A stretch of DNA of 49,510 nt from Bacillota bacterium (GCA_027336365.1 DAHWFY010000004.1:1-49510), one strand, 5' to 3'. Positions 28,358-38,274 are shown, counted from the stretch's first letter. Numbers and translations are program-made. The notes: generated from the sequence alone by a model not told the origin.

Positions 28358-30142
28358 TCAGTGCAAGTTTATCGACATATCTTTTCCAGGCATCATGGGC
28401 AAAATCACCGCACTTGGATGGTCCGAGTCATGATAAACAGTCTGCACAGCAATCTCCATGCGCTCCGATGTGCCCAAGTCGTCGGCGGTGTTGGGGTTAC
28501 GGTCATACTTGGGAAAGGCACTGGAGGTCACATGCACACGTATCCGGTGCCCGGGCAGAAAGACATGAGCGGTGTTCCAGAGATCAATGACGTATTTCAC
28601 CAACTCGTTGGGTGACAGCAATTCTGGTTGATCCATGCCATGGCGAAAACGGGATCGGACCATCCCGTCGCACAAGCGCTGCGCATAGCCATTGGGCCAG
28701 ACATCGTGCAGTTGGGCCATGAAGTCCGTGTCTGGCGCAGAGGTCTTTGCGTACAACTCCACCTTCACAGGTCCCACAATTTGTACCGATTCGGTCAGGG
28801 GAGCACTGGTGTATACCAGCACGTCTCGCCTCTGATGGACCGTTTGATAATCGTCGGGACCGCCGATTTGAGACGAGGTGGGCTCCGTCAGAAAGGGAAC
28901 TGGGTCTCGTGGGTTGTAGGAATACGTGTCGGAAATCGCCGCTATCCATTTTTCTGAGTTGGAGGGCTCATCTTGTCTCCGATTCACCCCATGGCCTCTG
29001 GGGGAAGGGAGCATAGCGGCATCCGCTATCAACACTCCATCCCCAGGGTACCCATTGGCATGACCGTTACTGCTCAGATACCAGGGAGTGTAAGCGACGC
29101 CCTGAGGCGGCCAAGTGGCGGCAGACTGCCATTGGTTCATCCCCATGACAAAGTAGGTCACCTTCGGTTCCGTGTCTATTCCGTTTATCTGCCCCTTGAG
29201 CCATCTGTCGAAAAAGCGCACCTGTAGCCCTAACAGATCAATCACCGCGTCGGGCCCAAAATCGAGGGGCCCCAAACGGGTGGATTCATTCACATGATGT
29301 CCCCAGGGACCCATCACCAGGCGCTGGGCTTGGCGCGCCCACTCACTGGGCGCGTGTTGTACCATACCAGAGAAATTCAGTGGCGTACCGATTTGTTCGT
29401 CGTCATACCAACCGGAAATATGCAAAACAGGCAGATTTATCTCATTAAAATGTGACTGGTAACTCAATTCACGCCACCAATCATCCAGATAAGGATGAGC
29501 GATTTCTTCACTCCAAGCCGGGATGGAGCGCCCGCAAACTTCGTCCATGGTTCGCAAAGGCAGGTGACCATACACCCGGCTCCAATCGACCTTGTTCATG
29601 TTCTGCATCGTCCTGCCCGAGGTTAAAAACAGCCAGCACAGGTGCATGGGACCCGGAGTTCCAGTGGGCCACTCCACAAAAGGGTCCGATGGCGCTACAA
29701 GGGGAATCATCGCCTTGAGGTGCGGAGGGTGATGTAAGGCAGTCAACCACTGAATACGCCCTAGGTAGGACCCTCCCAAGGTTCCCACATTGCCATTGCA
29801 CCAGGGTTGACGAGCCGTCCATTCGATGGTGTCATATCCATCCCTGCCTTCATTACGATACGGAATGAACTCTCCCTCACTGTCTCCCCTGCCTCGTACA
29901 TCCAGTTGGATCACGGCATAGCCTTGGGCGGCAAAATAACGTCCCTGGTCCACCAGGTCATCGCTGGACCTCCCGTACGGTGTACGTACAACGATGGCTG
30001 GCCAAGAATTTTGCAGACCCTCATCCTTCTGATTAGTATCCACCCTTTTATCCGGCAGGTACACATCCCCCACCAGTCGCACCCCGTCCCTCATGAGAAT
30101 GCATACTCCCCACCGTTCCCGGACCGCAAAAATTTCGCTCAT
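28358..30142 (-). CDS. CocE/NonD family hydrolase (X-Pro dipeptidyl-peptidase S15-like)
   Basis: MRDGVRLVGDVYLPD, VVRTPYGRSSDD, VIQLDVRGRGDSEGEF, GTLGGSYLGRIQWLTAL, C-terminal jelly-roll (GPVKVELYAKTSAPDTDFMAQLHDVWPNG). Confidence 0.93.
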   Translation of the reverse strand: MSEIFAVRERWGVCILMRDGVRLVGDVYLPDKRVDTNQKDEGLQNSWPAIVVRTPYGRSSDDLVDQGRYFAAQGYAVIQLDVRGRGDSEGEFIPYRNEGRDGYDTIEWTARQPWCNGNVGTLGGSYLGRIQWLTALHHPPHLKAMIPLVAPSDPFVEWPTGTPGPMHLCWLFLTSGRTMQNMNKVDWSRVYGHLPLRTMDEVCGRSIPAWSEEIAHPYLDDWWRELSYQSHFNEINLPVLHISGWYDDEQIGTPLNFSGMVQHAPSEWARQAQRLVMGPWGHHVNESTRLGPLDFGPDAVIDLLGLQVRFFDRWLKGQINGIDTEPKVTYFVMGMNQWQSAATWPPQGVAYTPWYLSSNGHANGYPGDGVLIADAAMLPSPRGHGVNRRQDEPSNSEKWIAAISDTYSYNPRDPVPFLTEPTSSQIGGPDDYQTVHQRRDVLVYTSAPLTESVQIVGPVKVELYAKTSAPDTDFMAQLHDVWPNGYAQRLCDGMVRSRFRHGMDQPELLSPNELVKYVIDLWNTAHVFLPGHRIRVHVTSSAFPKYDRNPNTADDLGTSERMEIAVQTVYHDSDHPSAVILPMMPGKDMSINLH

Positions 30143-30379
30143 TTGTATTCCCTCCAATTTTCACGGATCAACTCCTTAATCAACTCCTTGACACCTATGT
30201 GCGCAGCCCCTCTCCTTTTAGCGCATATCACACCATAATCCAACTTCATATTGCCCATTTTTGCGTGCTATGCTATGTATGATAATAATAGATTTCAAAG
30301 AATTAAGCATAGTGATAAAATTAATCATCAGATTTGTAAAAATGTGTGAAGAAAGTCGGGATTGAAAGGAAGTATCCCC

Positions 30380-31525
30380 ATGATCCGTATTGTACAATCA
30401 CAGGTTTCAATCGTCTCTCTTCCCTTGCACACCCCTTTTCACACCGCGCTGCGTCAAACAAACGAGGTAACAGACATTCGCGTCACCCTCACACTGGAAG
30501 ACGGAACGGTGGGAGTTGGGTCCACCGCCCCCACTCCGGCCATCACGGGAGAAACCACAGAATCCATTGTGACCGCTTTACAGCAGTTCATTTTCCCCGC
30601 CCTACAATCCGTCGAATTGGCGGACAGAGAGAACGTTTTTCAAGTTTTGGGTCGATCCATCGTGCACAACACCTCCGCCAAAGCGGCAGTGGATATCGCC
30701 TTGCACGACCTCTATGCAAAGCAGGCGAGATTGAACCTATACGATTACTTGGCAAGCCACAGAAGGGGAGCAATCACTGGCTTCTCCGACAACGACGACT
30801 CCATGAACCTTCAGTCGGATGCGCTGTCCCATCTGCCCACCCTCTCCACTGATGCCACCGTCAGCCTGAATTCAGTGGAAAAGATGGTGACTCAGGGACA
30901 GAACCTGGTCGCAGTCGGTTTCTCCACCTTAAAAATTAAACTAGGGGGTCGAGATGGCAAGGACATCGAACGAGTAGCCGCCATGCGTCAAGCTCTGGGC
31001 GACGACATTGTTCTGCGGGTGGACGCCAACCAGGCATGGGAAGTTGCCGAAAGTATCGCATATGTGAACCAATTGGCACCCTACCGTGTGGAACTTGTGG
31101 AACAGCCGATTCCGGCCTGGAATATGAAGGGGCTGCGTCAAGTGACAAAAAATAGTCCCATTCCCATTGTGGCCGACGAGAGTATATTCCAGTTTTCCGA
31201 TTTACAACGTCTGTTGGACATGAGAGGGGCGGATATCATCAACATCAAGCTGATGAAAACTGGGGGTATCCACCAGGCGATGCAAATGATTGAACTCATT
31301 CAAGACACCAATCTTCAGTGGATGATGGGTAGCATGATGGAAGGACCCGCATCGATGACGGCTGCAGCCCAACTGGCCAGTGCGTATGGCTGTTCCATTG
31401 TGGATTTGGATGCAGGATATTTCCTGAAGCACACTCATGCCTTGGGCGGTATTCGCTACGCAGGAGAAGCCATCCATCTGCCTTTGGCACCCGGTCTTGG
31501 GCTGGAGTTTGCGGAACTGAGGTGA
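30380..31525 (+). CDS. Dipeptide epimerase (L-Ala-D/L-Glu epimerase-like, enolase superfamily)
   Basis: TLKIKLGGRDGKDIERVAAMRQALGDDIVLRVDANQAWE, VEQPIPAWN, PIVADESIF, INIKLMKTGGI; resembles YkfB/AEE. Confidence 0.92.
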   Translation: MIRIVQSQVSIVSLPLHTPFHTALRQTNEVTDIRVTLTLEDGTVGVGSTAPTPAITGETTESIVTALQQFIFPALQSVELADRENVFQVLGRSIVHNTSAKAAVDIALHDLYAKQARLNLYDYLASHRRGAITGFSDNDDSMNLQSDALSHLPTLSTDATVSLNSVEKMVTQGQNLVAVGFSTLKIKLGGRDGKDIERVAAMRQALGDDIVLRVDANQAWEVAESIAYVNQLAPYRVELVEQPIPAWNMKGLRQVTKNSPIPIVADESIFQFSDLQRLLDMRGADIINIKLMKTGGIHQAMQMIELIQDTNLQWMMGSMMEGPASMTAAAQLASAYGCSIVDLDAGYFLKHTHALGGIRYAGEAIHLPLAPGLGLEFAELR

Positions 31526-32856
31526 AAAAGGTGATAGAATCATTGCTTCCTTATGTCAACCAGGAAATGCTCCACCCCGAATTTTGGCTCTCAAACATGA
31601 TAAATCAAACTACCCTGTCCGGTTCTAAAAATGGTCATTTAGACACCTCTCGCTATACTTTTGAACAATGCAACCAAATATTGCACAGTTACAGTTCTCA
31701 TTTGGCGGACTTAAGGTTACTGGCGACAGAGGCTGCTCGTGACCCCCGAACCCCTTTGGTGCTCGACCGAATTGTCCACGCTTCGCCGGACAATCGCATA
31801 TTGTTTGACGGCGAGGGGCACCCACTGGATGATGCTTTTTGGCAATCTCTCGCGGAGAATGCACACACTCACGTAGCCGATGCTCACATCCGGCCCGCCG
31901 TGAGCGTGAGACCTGCCGCCGTGCGTCGTTGGCCTACGGCCACAGCCGCCTTTCGCACGCCAAAAGACCGGGAATTTGACCAGTTTCAAGACACGGTTCT
32001 CCACTCGGGAGACCCACTGCTCATCACACACACCAGCGGGGATGGTGTGTGGCTCTACGGAATATCCGAGACCTACGCAGGCTGGATACGTCAAGACAAC
32101 CTTGCCCTCACGGATTGGGACACATTCAACGACTGGATCACAACAAGGTTGGATGGCATTGTGATTGCACAAACTGGTATTCACACTCAGCCCAATCCAT
32201 ACAATCCGCGGGTTTCCGAAAAACCCGTGGAATTTGGTGCCATTCTGCATCCAAACAGGAAATTTACACATGAACATTGGGGAACTCAAACTCTGGTGGG
32301 CAATCTGCCGGTGTTGTGGCCCATTCGCCAGACAGACGGGGAACTAACTTTGGACACCGCCTTTTTGCGTTGCCAGTTGGGAGTGCATCCCCAACTCTTG
32401 AAATTTTCTCGGAAATCCGTATTGACCGTGGCCTTTCGCCTGCTGGGAGAGCGATATGGATGGGGCGGCAGTTTTGGTACACATGACTGTTCCAGTTTTA
32501 TCATGGACGTGTATCGCATGATGGGCATACAACTGCCTAGAGATGCAGGGGCCCAAGAAAAGTCCTGGCCCGACCGTGTGGAGTTTTCCCCCTGGGCCGG
32601 GCCAGAACAAAGGTGCCACGTCTTATCTAAATTCGCCGCTGGAGACCTGTTGTATATGCCCGGTCATGCCCTCATGTATCTCGGAACACACGGTGGACGC
32701 CCTTACGTCCTACACGATTTCTCCGGTTACCAGGACTCCACCACTGGGCAACATGTTCACGTCAATGAGGTCATGGTTTCCAGCCTGGATTTGCCCGTGA
32801 GTGCAGACAAAACCTTCTTGACAGCTCTCACAAGCGCCATCAGTCTATTTTGCTAG
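31522..32856 (+). CDS. NlpC/P60 family peptidase (YkfC-like, SH3b + NlpC/P60)
   Basis: GERYGWGGSFGTHDCSSFIMDVYRMMGIQLPRDAGAQ...GDLLYMPGHALMYLG; GTGA overlap with the epimerase stop. Confidence 0.92.
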   Translation: MKKVIESLLPYVNQEMLHPEFWLSNMINQTTLSGSKNGHLDTSRYTFEQCNQILHSYSSHLADLRLLATEAARDPRTPLVLDRIVHASPDNRILFDGEGHPLDDAFWQSLAENAHTHVADAHIRPAVSVRPAAVRRWPTATAAFRTPKDREFDQFQDTVLHSGDPLLITHTSGDGVWLYGISETYAGWIRQDNLALTDWDTFNDWITTRLDGIVIAQTGIHTQPNPYNPRVSEKPVEFGAILHPNRKFTHEHWGTQTLVGNLPVLWPIRQTDGELTLDTAFLRCQLGVHPQLLKFSRKSVLTVAFRLLGERYGWGGSFGTHDCSSFIMDVYRMMGIQLPRDAGAQEKSWPDRVEFSPWAGPEQRCHVLSKFAAGDLLYMPGHALMYLGTHGGRPYVLHDFSGYQDSTTGQHVHVNEVMVSSLDLPVSADKTFLTALTSAISLFC

Positions 32857-32991
32857 CGAAAACCATAAATCGGTAATCTATCACCCCTGCGACGGGTTTC
32901 TGGAAGATTGAAAGTCCCTTGGAATCCTATATCCTCTGCAATCGCGGAGTCTCCCAGTAAGTACTTCAGACAAAATATTTGTCTGGTTCAA

Positions 32992-33534
32992 TCACTCCAC
33001 TGACAGCAGTTTGTCTCCCGGATGCCAATTGACCGGGCACAACCCTCCGGACTGTAAAGCCTGTAACACACGCAGGGTCTCATCCACGCTGCGTCCGATG
33101 TTCATGTCGTGTACAACCTGGTAGCGCAGAATCCCCTCCGGATCGATAATGAACAAGCCCCGCAATGCCTGGCCGGACTCTTCAACCAACACGCCGTATT
33201 GACGAGCCACCTCTTTTGTGAAGTCCGCAGCCAAGGGATAGGCCAGGGTTCCCAGTCCATTGTCCTCTCGTGGGGTGCGAATCCAGGCGCGATGACTGTG
33301 AACACTGTCACAACTGACCGCCAGCACTTCAGCATGCAGACTTTGAAACTCCTGCAAATGATCATTCATAGCCGTAATTTCCGTAGGACATACGAAAGTA
33401 AAATCGGCTGGATAGAAAAACATCACCAGCCATTTTCCACGGTAATCGGATAATCTTACGTGCTCTTCCAGTGTATCCAGATTCTTTGTGGACAACATAT
33501 CAAAATTTGGAGCGGGGATTCCTACTAATGGCAT
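32992..33534 (-). CDS. 2-Cys peroxiredoxin (AhpC/Prx family)
   Basis: FFYPADFTFVCPTEITA active site, resolving Cys GGLCPVNWHPGDK. Confidence 0.96.
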   Translation of the reverse strand: MPLVGIPAPNFDMLSTKNLDTLEEHVRLSDYRGKWLVMFFYPADFTFVCPTEITAMNDHLQEFQSLHAEVLAVSCDSVHSHRAWIRTPREDNGLGTLAYPLAADFTKEVARQYGVLVEESGQALRGLFIIDPEGILRYQVVHDMNIGRSVDETLRVLQALQSGGLCPVNWHPGDKLLSVE

Positions 33535-33564
33535 GAAAATACCTCCTTTGTTCTAACCAAATAT

Positions 33565-33589
33565 TATATTTAGACTCAATCTAAATATA
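33565..33589. promoter_or_regulatory. Palindromic Fur/PerR-type operator
   Basis: TATATTTAGA-CTCAA-TCTAAATATA, perfect 10-bp arms, ~30 bp upstream of the peroxiredoxin start. Confidence 0.75.
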
Positions 33590-33760
33590 CCACAATTGAT
33601 TGCAAAAGTCCACCTTTTGAGGAAACAGGGATGCATTCCACAGGCAAAGTGGGGAGAGGCACCACTCTCCCGGTCCACGCAATCATCGCAGACGGCGGGT
33701 CCTCAACATGCCACGCGTGCGCGTCACAGAATTGCAAATCTTTTTGAAGGCACCCAAAGC

Positions 33761-34171
33761 TCAGCCGGGACGAACGCGATGTGCTGCCAACTCGGCCCAA
33801 CAAGTAGGACACAGACCGACAAAGCGAACATCGGACTGCTCTACGCGAAATCCAGTTTCCTTTTCAATTCCCGCAATAAAGTCGAGTGGAACAGCGGCTG
33901 TTGACTCCATCACCGCGCCGCAGCGGCGACAAATAAGGTGTTGGTGTTCCGCCAAACGACCATCATAACGAGTGACTCCATTCCCCAAATTCAATTCTTG
34001 AATCATTCCATGTTCAGCCAGATAGCGTAAAGAATTATAAATTGAGGCATAGGCAAAACGTTGCCCCTGCTGATTCAATCGATCCATGATTTCCGTGGCC
34101 GTCGGATGATCTGTGGCCACTTGAATCACTTGCAATACCGCCTTACGGGGCGGTGTGAGATTCAAGGTTTG
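33761..34171 (-). CDS. Fur-family regulator (PerR-like)
   Basis: TPPRKAVLQVIQVATDHPTATEIMDRLNQQGQRFAYASIYNSLRYLAEHGMI, RYDGRLAEHQHLICRRCG, GLCPTCW; start at MQTLNL. Confidence 0.9.
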   Translation of the reverse strand, partial: QTLNLTPPRKAVLQVIQVATDHPTATEIMDRLNQQGQRFAYASIYNSLRYLAEHGMIQELNLGNGVTRYDGRLAEHQHLICRRCGAVMESTAAVPLDFIAGIEKETGFRVEQSDVRFVGLCPTCWAELAAHRVRPG

Positions 34172-34329
34172 CATCTGCCTGGCCCCCTTCCACACAACGG
34201 CGAGATTTCTTTTTAGTTTAGCATGTGTGGGGAAAAGACAGAAGTCGTGGCCTTTTGCTGAACGCCATTAAGCGCAGCTAGGTTGTCATGCATTCCAAGT
34301 TGTGTGGATTCAACGTGGTCATGGTGTTT

Positions 34330-34944
34330 TTATTGAACGGTCCAAACCCCCTTCATCCATCCATCAGTGGTCATGGCGCCTGGACCACAAGCCGCCATAC
34401 ACTGCCAATTCAACTTTTGCGGTGATGAGGGTGTTTTGAAACTGAATGTCACGGTGTTGAAGGTCTGCCCTGGGGAGCGGGCTGGAATGGGCACATTCAA
34501 ATGAATGGACGAAATGGTAATAGTGTGCGCCACGTTGCTGGGCGACACCGAGTTCACCGTTTGCCCATCAACATGGATAGTCCCCCCAATCGTTCCCTGA
34601 ACCTGATTATCATTACCAGGGATAGGCGCCGCACCGTCATCATAGTTTTGAATCGTTACATGCACGATAGAATTGGCCTTGAGAGTGACATCAGCGGGTT
34701 CAATTTTCGGCCAGCCTGGTCTCCCTATCATGGCTCCGGTTAACACCTTTAAGTTCAGATTGGTGGTGGGCACCGCAGTCTGCGCTAGGCTTGTTGATCC
34801 ACCCGAGGTAGTAGCCCCGTTTGTTGCAGCAATTGACGATTGGCCCGCAGCGGTGCCGTTATTTCCAAGAGATGCACCACACCCCGACACAGTTCCGACA
34901 ACAAGTAAACCAAGGGTACCCATCCACAAAATCCGTTTATGCAT
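34330..34944 (-). CDS. Lipoprotein with cupredoxin-like C-terminal domain
   Basis: Lipobox TVSGCGAS; beta-rich region with AHTITI and WQCMAACGPGAMTTDGWMKGVW, Cys/His/Met pattern of a blue-copper or CuA-like site. Confidence 0.55.
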   Translation of the reverse strand: MHKRILWMGTLGLLVVGTVSGCGASLGNNGTAAGQSSIAATNGATTSGGSTSLAQTAVPTTNLNLKVLTGAMIGRPGWPKIEPADVTLKANSIVHVTIQNYDDGAAPIPGNDNQVQGTIGGTIHVDGQTVNSVSPSNVAHTITISSIHLNVPIPARSPGQTFNTVTFSFKTPSSPQKLNWQCMAACGPGAMTTDGWMKGVWTVQ

Positions 34945-35249
34945 GACATTTCCTCCCGCAAGTGTGTCTCATCTCATGACATTTTAGAGGTTGCCCGGAA
35001 AGACCATGATGGTAGCTCACTACCCTCATGAGTGTCTCACATTACGGCGATGAGAGTGTGACGAGGTTCACGGTTCACCAAAGCTTCACACTTCTCTCCC
35101 TCAAAACACTGCCACACGACTCACCATTTCCACGCACAAGTCTGTGCCATAATCATGATACGATACAAACTGATATGATACGATGCAATCTGAAGCTTCC
35201 TAATTTCAACACTTATTTGATGACCACTTACTGCAAGGAGGCATATACG

Positions 35250-35813
35250 TTGACTACAGGTGAAAATTCATTCTACGCGGCCATGCTGCGTCTGACCGGA
35301 CGACTGTGCATTGTGGTGGGGGGAGGCAAGGTAGCCTCACGTAAAGTCGAGAAATTACTGGACGCCGGAGCCACCGTGCGGGTCATCAGCCCTGAAGTGA
35401 GTTCACTCATCGCCACATATGCACGTCAGCGACGCATTGAACATATTCCTCGCGAATATCGCCAAGGGGATGCTGAACAAGGATTTTTAGTGATTGCAGC
35501 CACGGACCATTGGACAGTGAATCAAAGAATTGCAGATGATGCAGATTTTTTAGGAAAATTTGTTAATGTTGTGGATGACCCTACCAGATGTTCCTTCATG
35601 GTACCTGCCACCTACGTTCACCGTGGATTGGAAGTGGCGGTGTCAACCCAAGGACAAGACCCCGCCACAGCAAAACGATTGAAAAATGCCCTGGAATCAG
35701 ATTTCTTCAACGGCACTCGGAATTTCCAAGACGAAATGGAGCACTGGTGGCAGCAACATGAAAATGGAACAGAGACCCCACCCGCCATAGCACATCGGCA
35801 AGAGGGGTCATGA
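35250..35813 (+). CDS. Precorrin-2 dehydrogenase / sirohydrochlorin ferrochelatase-like (siroheme synthase N-domain)
   Basis: RLTGRLCIVVGGGKVASRKVEKLLDAGATVRVISPE, NVVDDPTRCSFMVPA; TTG start with aaggagg RBS. Confidence 0.9.
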   Translation: MTTGENSFYAAMLRLTGRLCIVVGGGKVASRKVEKLLDAGATVRVISPEVSSLIATYARQRRIEHIPREYRQGDAEQGFLVIAATDHWTVNQRIADDADFLGKFVNVVDDPTRCSFMVPATYVHRGLEVAVSTQGQDPATAKRLKNALESDFFNGTRNFQDEMEHWWQQHENGTETPPAIAHRQEGS

Positions 35814-35931
35814 TTTTATGTTAACATATGACAGAACTTACAATAAGCAAGAAACATTATTGTTCCCTAGCTGGCAAAATTGGATTCTCACTCAATGTGA
35901 ATCTGTGAAATACAATTCCGTGAAGACCAAC

Positions 35932-36222
35932 TTACCACCAAAACGGCGTCGCCAATGCTGCGATACCCAGCCCAGCCAAGGCGCCAAACGCAAAGTAAGA
36001 TGCGGGAGAGTATATTAATTCCAAGTCCTCTTGCTGTAATTCAGAAGTGCTTTCTTGCGAGGAATTGGACATCAACACGTTCCCGGAAGGTGTGGGCATG
36101 AGATAAAGCCCATCGGGATGAACAGCCATCAGCGTCCCGTGATACACCCGACCATTGAAGTGTTGCACATAAACCGGTTGTCCCATCAGATGCACGGCCT
36201 TGTAGTAAAGTGGATGATACAT
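35932..36222 (-). CDS. Hypothetical small protein with C-terminal hydrophobic segment
   Basis: MYHPLYYKAVHLMGQPVYVQHFNGRVYHGTLMAVHPDGLYLMP...; ATG preceded by aaaggaggg; conserved-looking composition. Confidence 0.6.
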   Translation of the reverse strand: MYHPLYYKAVHLMGQPVYVQHFNGRVYHGTLMAVHPDGLYLMPTPSGNVLMSNSSQESTSELQQEDLELIYSPASYFAFGALAGLGIAALATPFWW

Positions 36223-36420
36223 GGGTGAATCCCTCCTTTCCATGGGTCTGATATACCCTATGCGCCTGTGCAAAAGCCTCGCGGGCTCATTGACGCGGTC
36301 ATCTGACCCTATTCCCATGTCCACTTACGGCCATTAATTTCTCACCACTTTACGGTGCCATTCACAAGAAAGAAAATGAGTGACACCAGCCTATTTTCCG
36401 GACAACCTGTATCACCTGTA

Positions 36421-36657
36421 TCACTTGAGTTCGTTCTTCATCCTGTTGTACGTATCTTGGTCAATTTCTCCTCTTGCGTAACGCTCTTTGAGAATTTCCA
36501 AAGCGTGGTGGGAGTCGTAATTTCCAGTGAACGGACCGGACCCGCGAAAAGCCCTAAACACAAAGTACAAAATCGCAATCAATACAATGAGCCAAATCCC
36601 CATCATCACAATTCCTCCCATCCAAAATCCCCACGGGTGATACCAACCAAACATCAT
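36421..36657 (-). CDS. SHOCT domain-containing small membrane protein
   Basis: TM segment followed by ALEILKERYARGEIDQDTYNRMKNEL. Confidence 0.85.
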   Translation of the reverse strand: MMFGWYHPWGFWMGGIVMMGIWLIVLIAILYFVFRAFRGSGPFTGNYDSHHALEILKERYARGEIDQDTYNRMKNELK

Positions 36658-37171
36658 AATCACAGCCCTCTCTCCGGAAATCCAGGATAACCTTCTGAAA
36701 TTCATTCATCCATTCGAACCATTTTCCTTGAAATGCATCTCACCGTTCTTGCCAACCCAACTTAACCTTTACAGTGTCATAGTAAGTCCGAGGTGTGGAA
36801 AAAGTGTGCGGAACCTTTGATGAAAATGTGGAGAACACTGAAAAGGATTACGTCTGGATAAAAGCCGATTTTCCCACACAACATTGTGAACGAACTTGGC
36901 GTTGTAAGAAAAAATATAAGACTGCCAAACCGTGCGCATTTGTCCAAAAGTAACCTTCATGATGACTCCTTTGCGACTGGTTGTTCTAATTTTTGTCTCT
37001 ATCGCAGTGTAAGACAACGCATTCATGACGACAAGCGCTTAAATTGGCTGCGGTTTGGATACACTATCCCAGTAAATACAACTGCGAGGATTTACATCCC
37101 TTGCTGGTGCCGCTAACAGCGGCATGAGGGTCTATCCTCGAAAACAGCCTACTTGTGGAGGTGTTATATGT

Positions 37172-37618
37172 ATGGCACTTGTTCCATATTACGACCCGTT
37201 TCAAATCACCCGACGGGAGCTTGGGTCTCTTCCTCCATTTCCTCGTCTCTTTGACGACGACTGGTTTGAATCCCCATTTAACAACCTGCCCAGGGTACGC
37301 GCTGATGTTCACGAAACTCCAACAGAAGTGATTGTGTCTGCGGAAATCCCCGGTCTTGAAAGTAAAGAAGATGTCAATATCATTGTACATGACAACTATT
37401 TGCATTTAAGTGGAAAAGTTGAACGGACAGATGAACAAAAAAACGGAAATGTCCATCGGACTGAGCGTTTATACGGACAGTTTGTCAGAAACATTCCTCT
37501 TCCCACCAATGTAGACGAGTCGTCTGCAAAAGCGTCTTATAGAAATGGCGTGCTTGAAGTTCGTATCGAAAAAGCCACAAAACAAATCGGACAACAAGTT
37601 GATGTTGATTTTCACTGA
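37172..37618 (+). CDS. Hsp20/alpha-crystallin small heat-shock protein
   Basis: VRADVHETPTEVIVSAEIPGLESKEDVNIIVHDNYLHLSGKV, RNIPLPTNVDESSAKASYRNGVLEVRIEK. Confidence 0.95.
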   Translation: MALVPYYDPFQITRRELGSLPPFPRLFDDDWFESPFNNLPRVRADVHETPTEVIVSAEIPGLESKEDVNIIVHDNYLHLSGKVERTDEQKNGNVHRTERLYGQFVRNIPLPTNVDESSAKASYRNGVLEVRIEKATKQIGQQVDVDFH

Positions 37619-37697
37619 ATGACCTCACGTTTATTGGAGGGAGTCCGCATGGACTCCCTTGTCCGCTATGGGTAGAAGAAGGGTAGAAGTCATGAAA

Positions 37698-37729
37698 ACG
37701 CGGCCTCTCAAAAATCTGAGGAGCCGCGT
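37698..37729 (-). terminator. Intrinsic terminator downstream of the tRNA array
   Basis: Minus strand ACGCGGCTCCTCAGATTTTTGAGAGGCCGCGTTTTC. Confidence 0.7.
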
Positions 37730-37746
37730 CACTGTAAAGTCTTTTT

Positions 37747-37820
<74 letters not shown>

Positions 37821-37824
37821 ACTT

Positions 37825-37899
37825 TGGAGCGGAAGACGGGATTCGAACCCGCGACCCTCGCCTTGGCAAGGCGATGCTCTACCCCTGAGCCACTTCCGC
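37825..37899 (-). tRNA. tRNA-Gly(GCC)
   Basis: Reverse complement gcggaagtggctcaggggtagagcatcgccttgccaaggcgagggtcgcgggttcgaatcccgtcttccgctcca. Confidence 0.95.
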
Positions 37900-37971
37900 A
37901 CGACCCTATATCAATCCAAGCAGACCTCATTTGAGCTGGGTCACTAACTAGCTCATGACCTTTTTGAATCT

Positions 37972-38047
<76 letters not shown>

Positions 38048-38274
38048 TTAGCCATTCACCGTGGATTCCCAGAGGGAACATTCACCACTATACCGAATAT
38101 CTAAGGATGGTGTCAACTGACTCATTATGAGCTATTTGCGCTGTTGTTTTTTTGTGAACCGAGCGACCCTATCTTATCGGTCGGAGAGCCGCTTTTAGCA
38201 GAAGCGACATCCTCTTTCTGAGTGAATGGGGGTTTGCAGACCCGGATGGCTCAAAAAATGAGCATACAAACCCG

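Noticed and set aside
31717-32289. 190-aa minus-strand ORF
   Set aside because: Antisense to the NlpC/P60 gene; no domain features.
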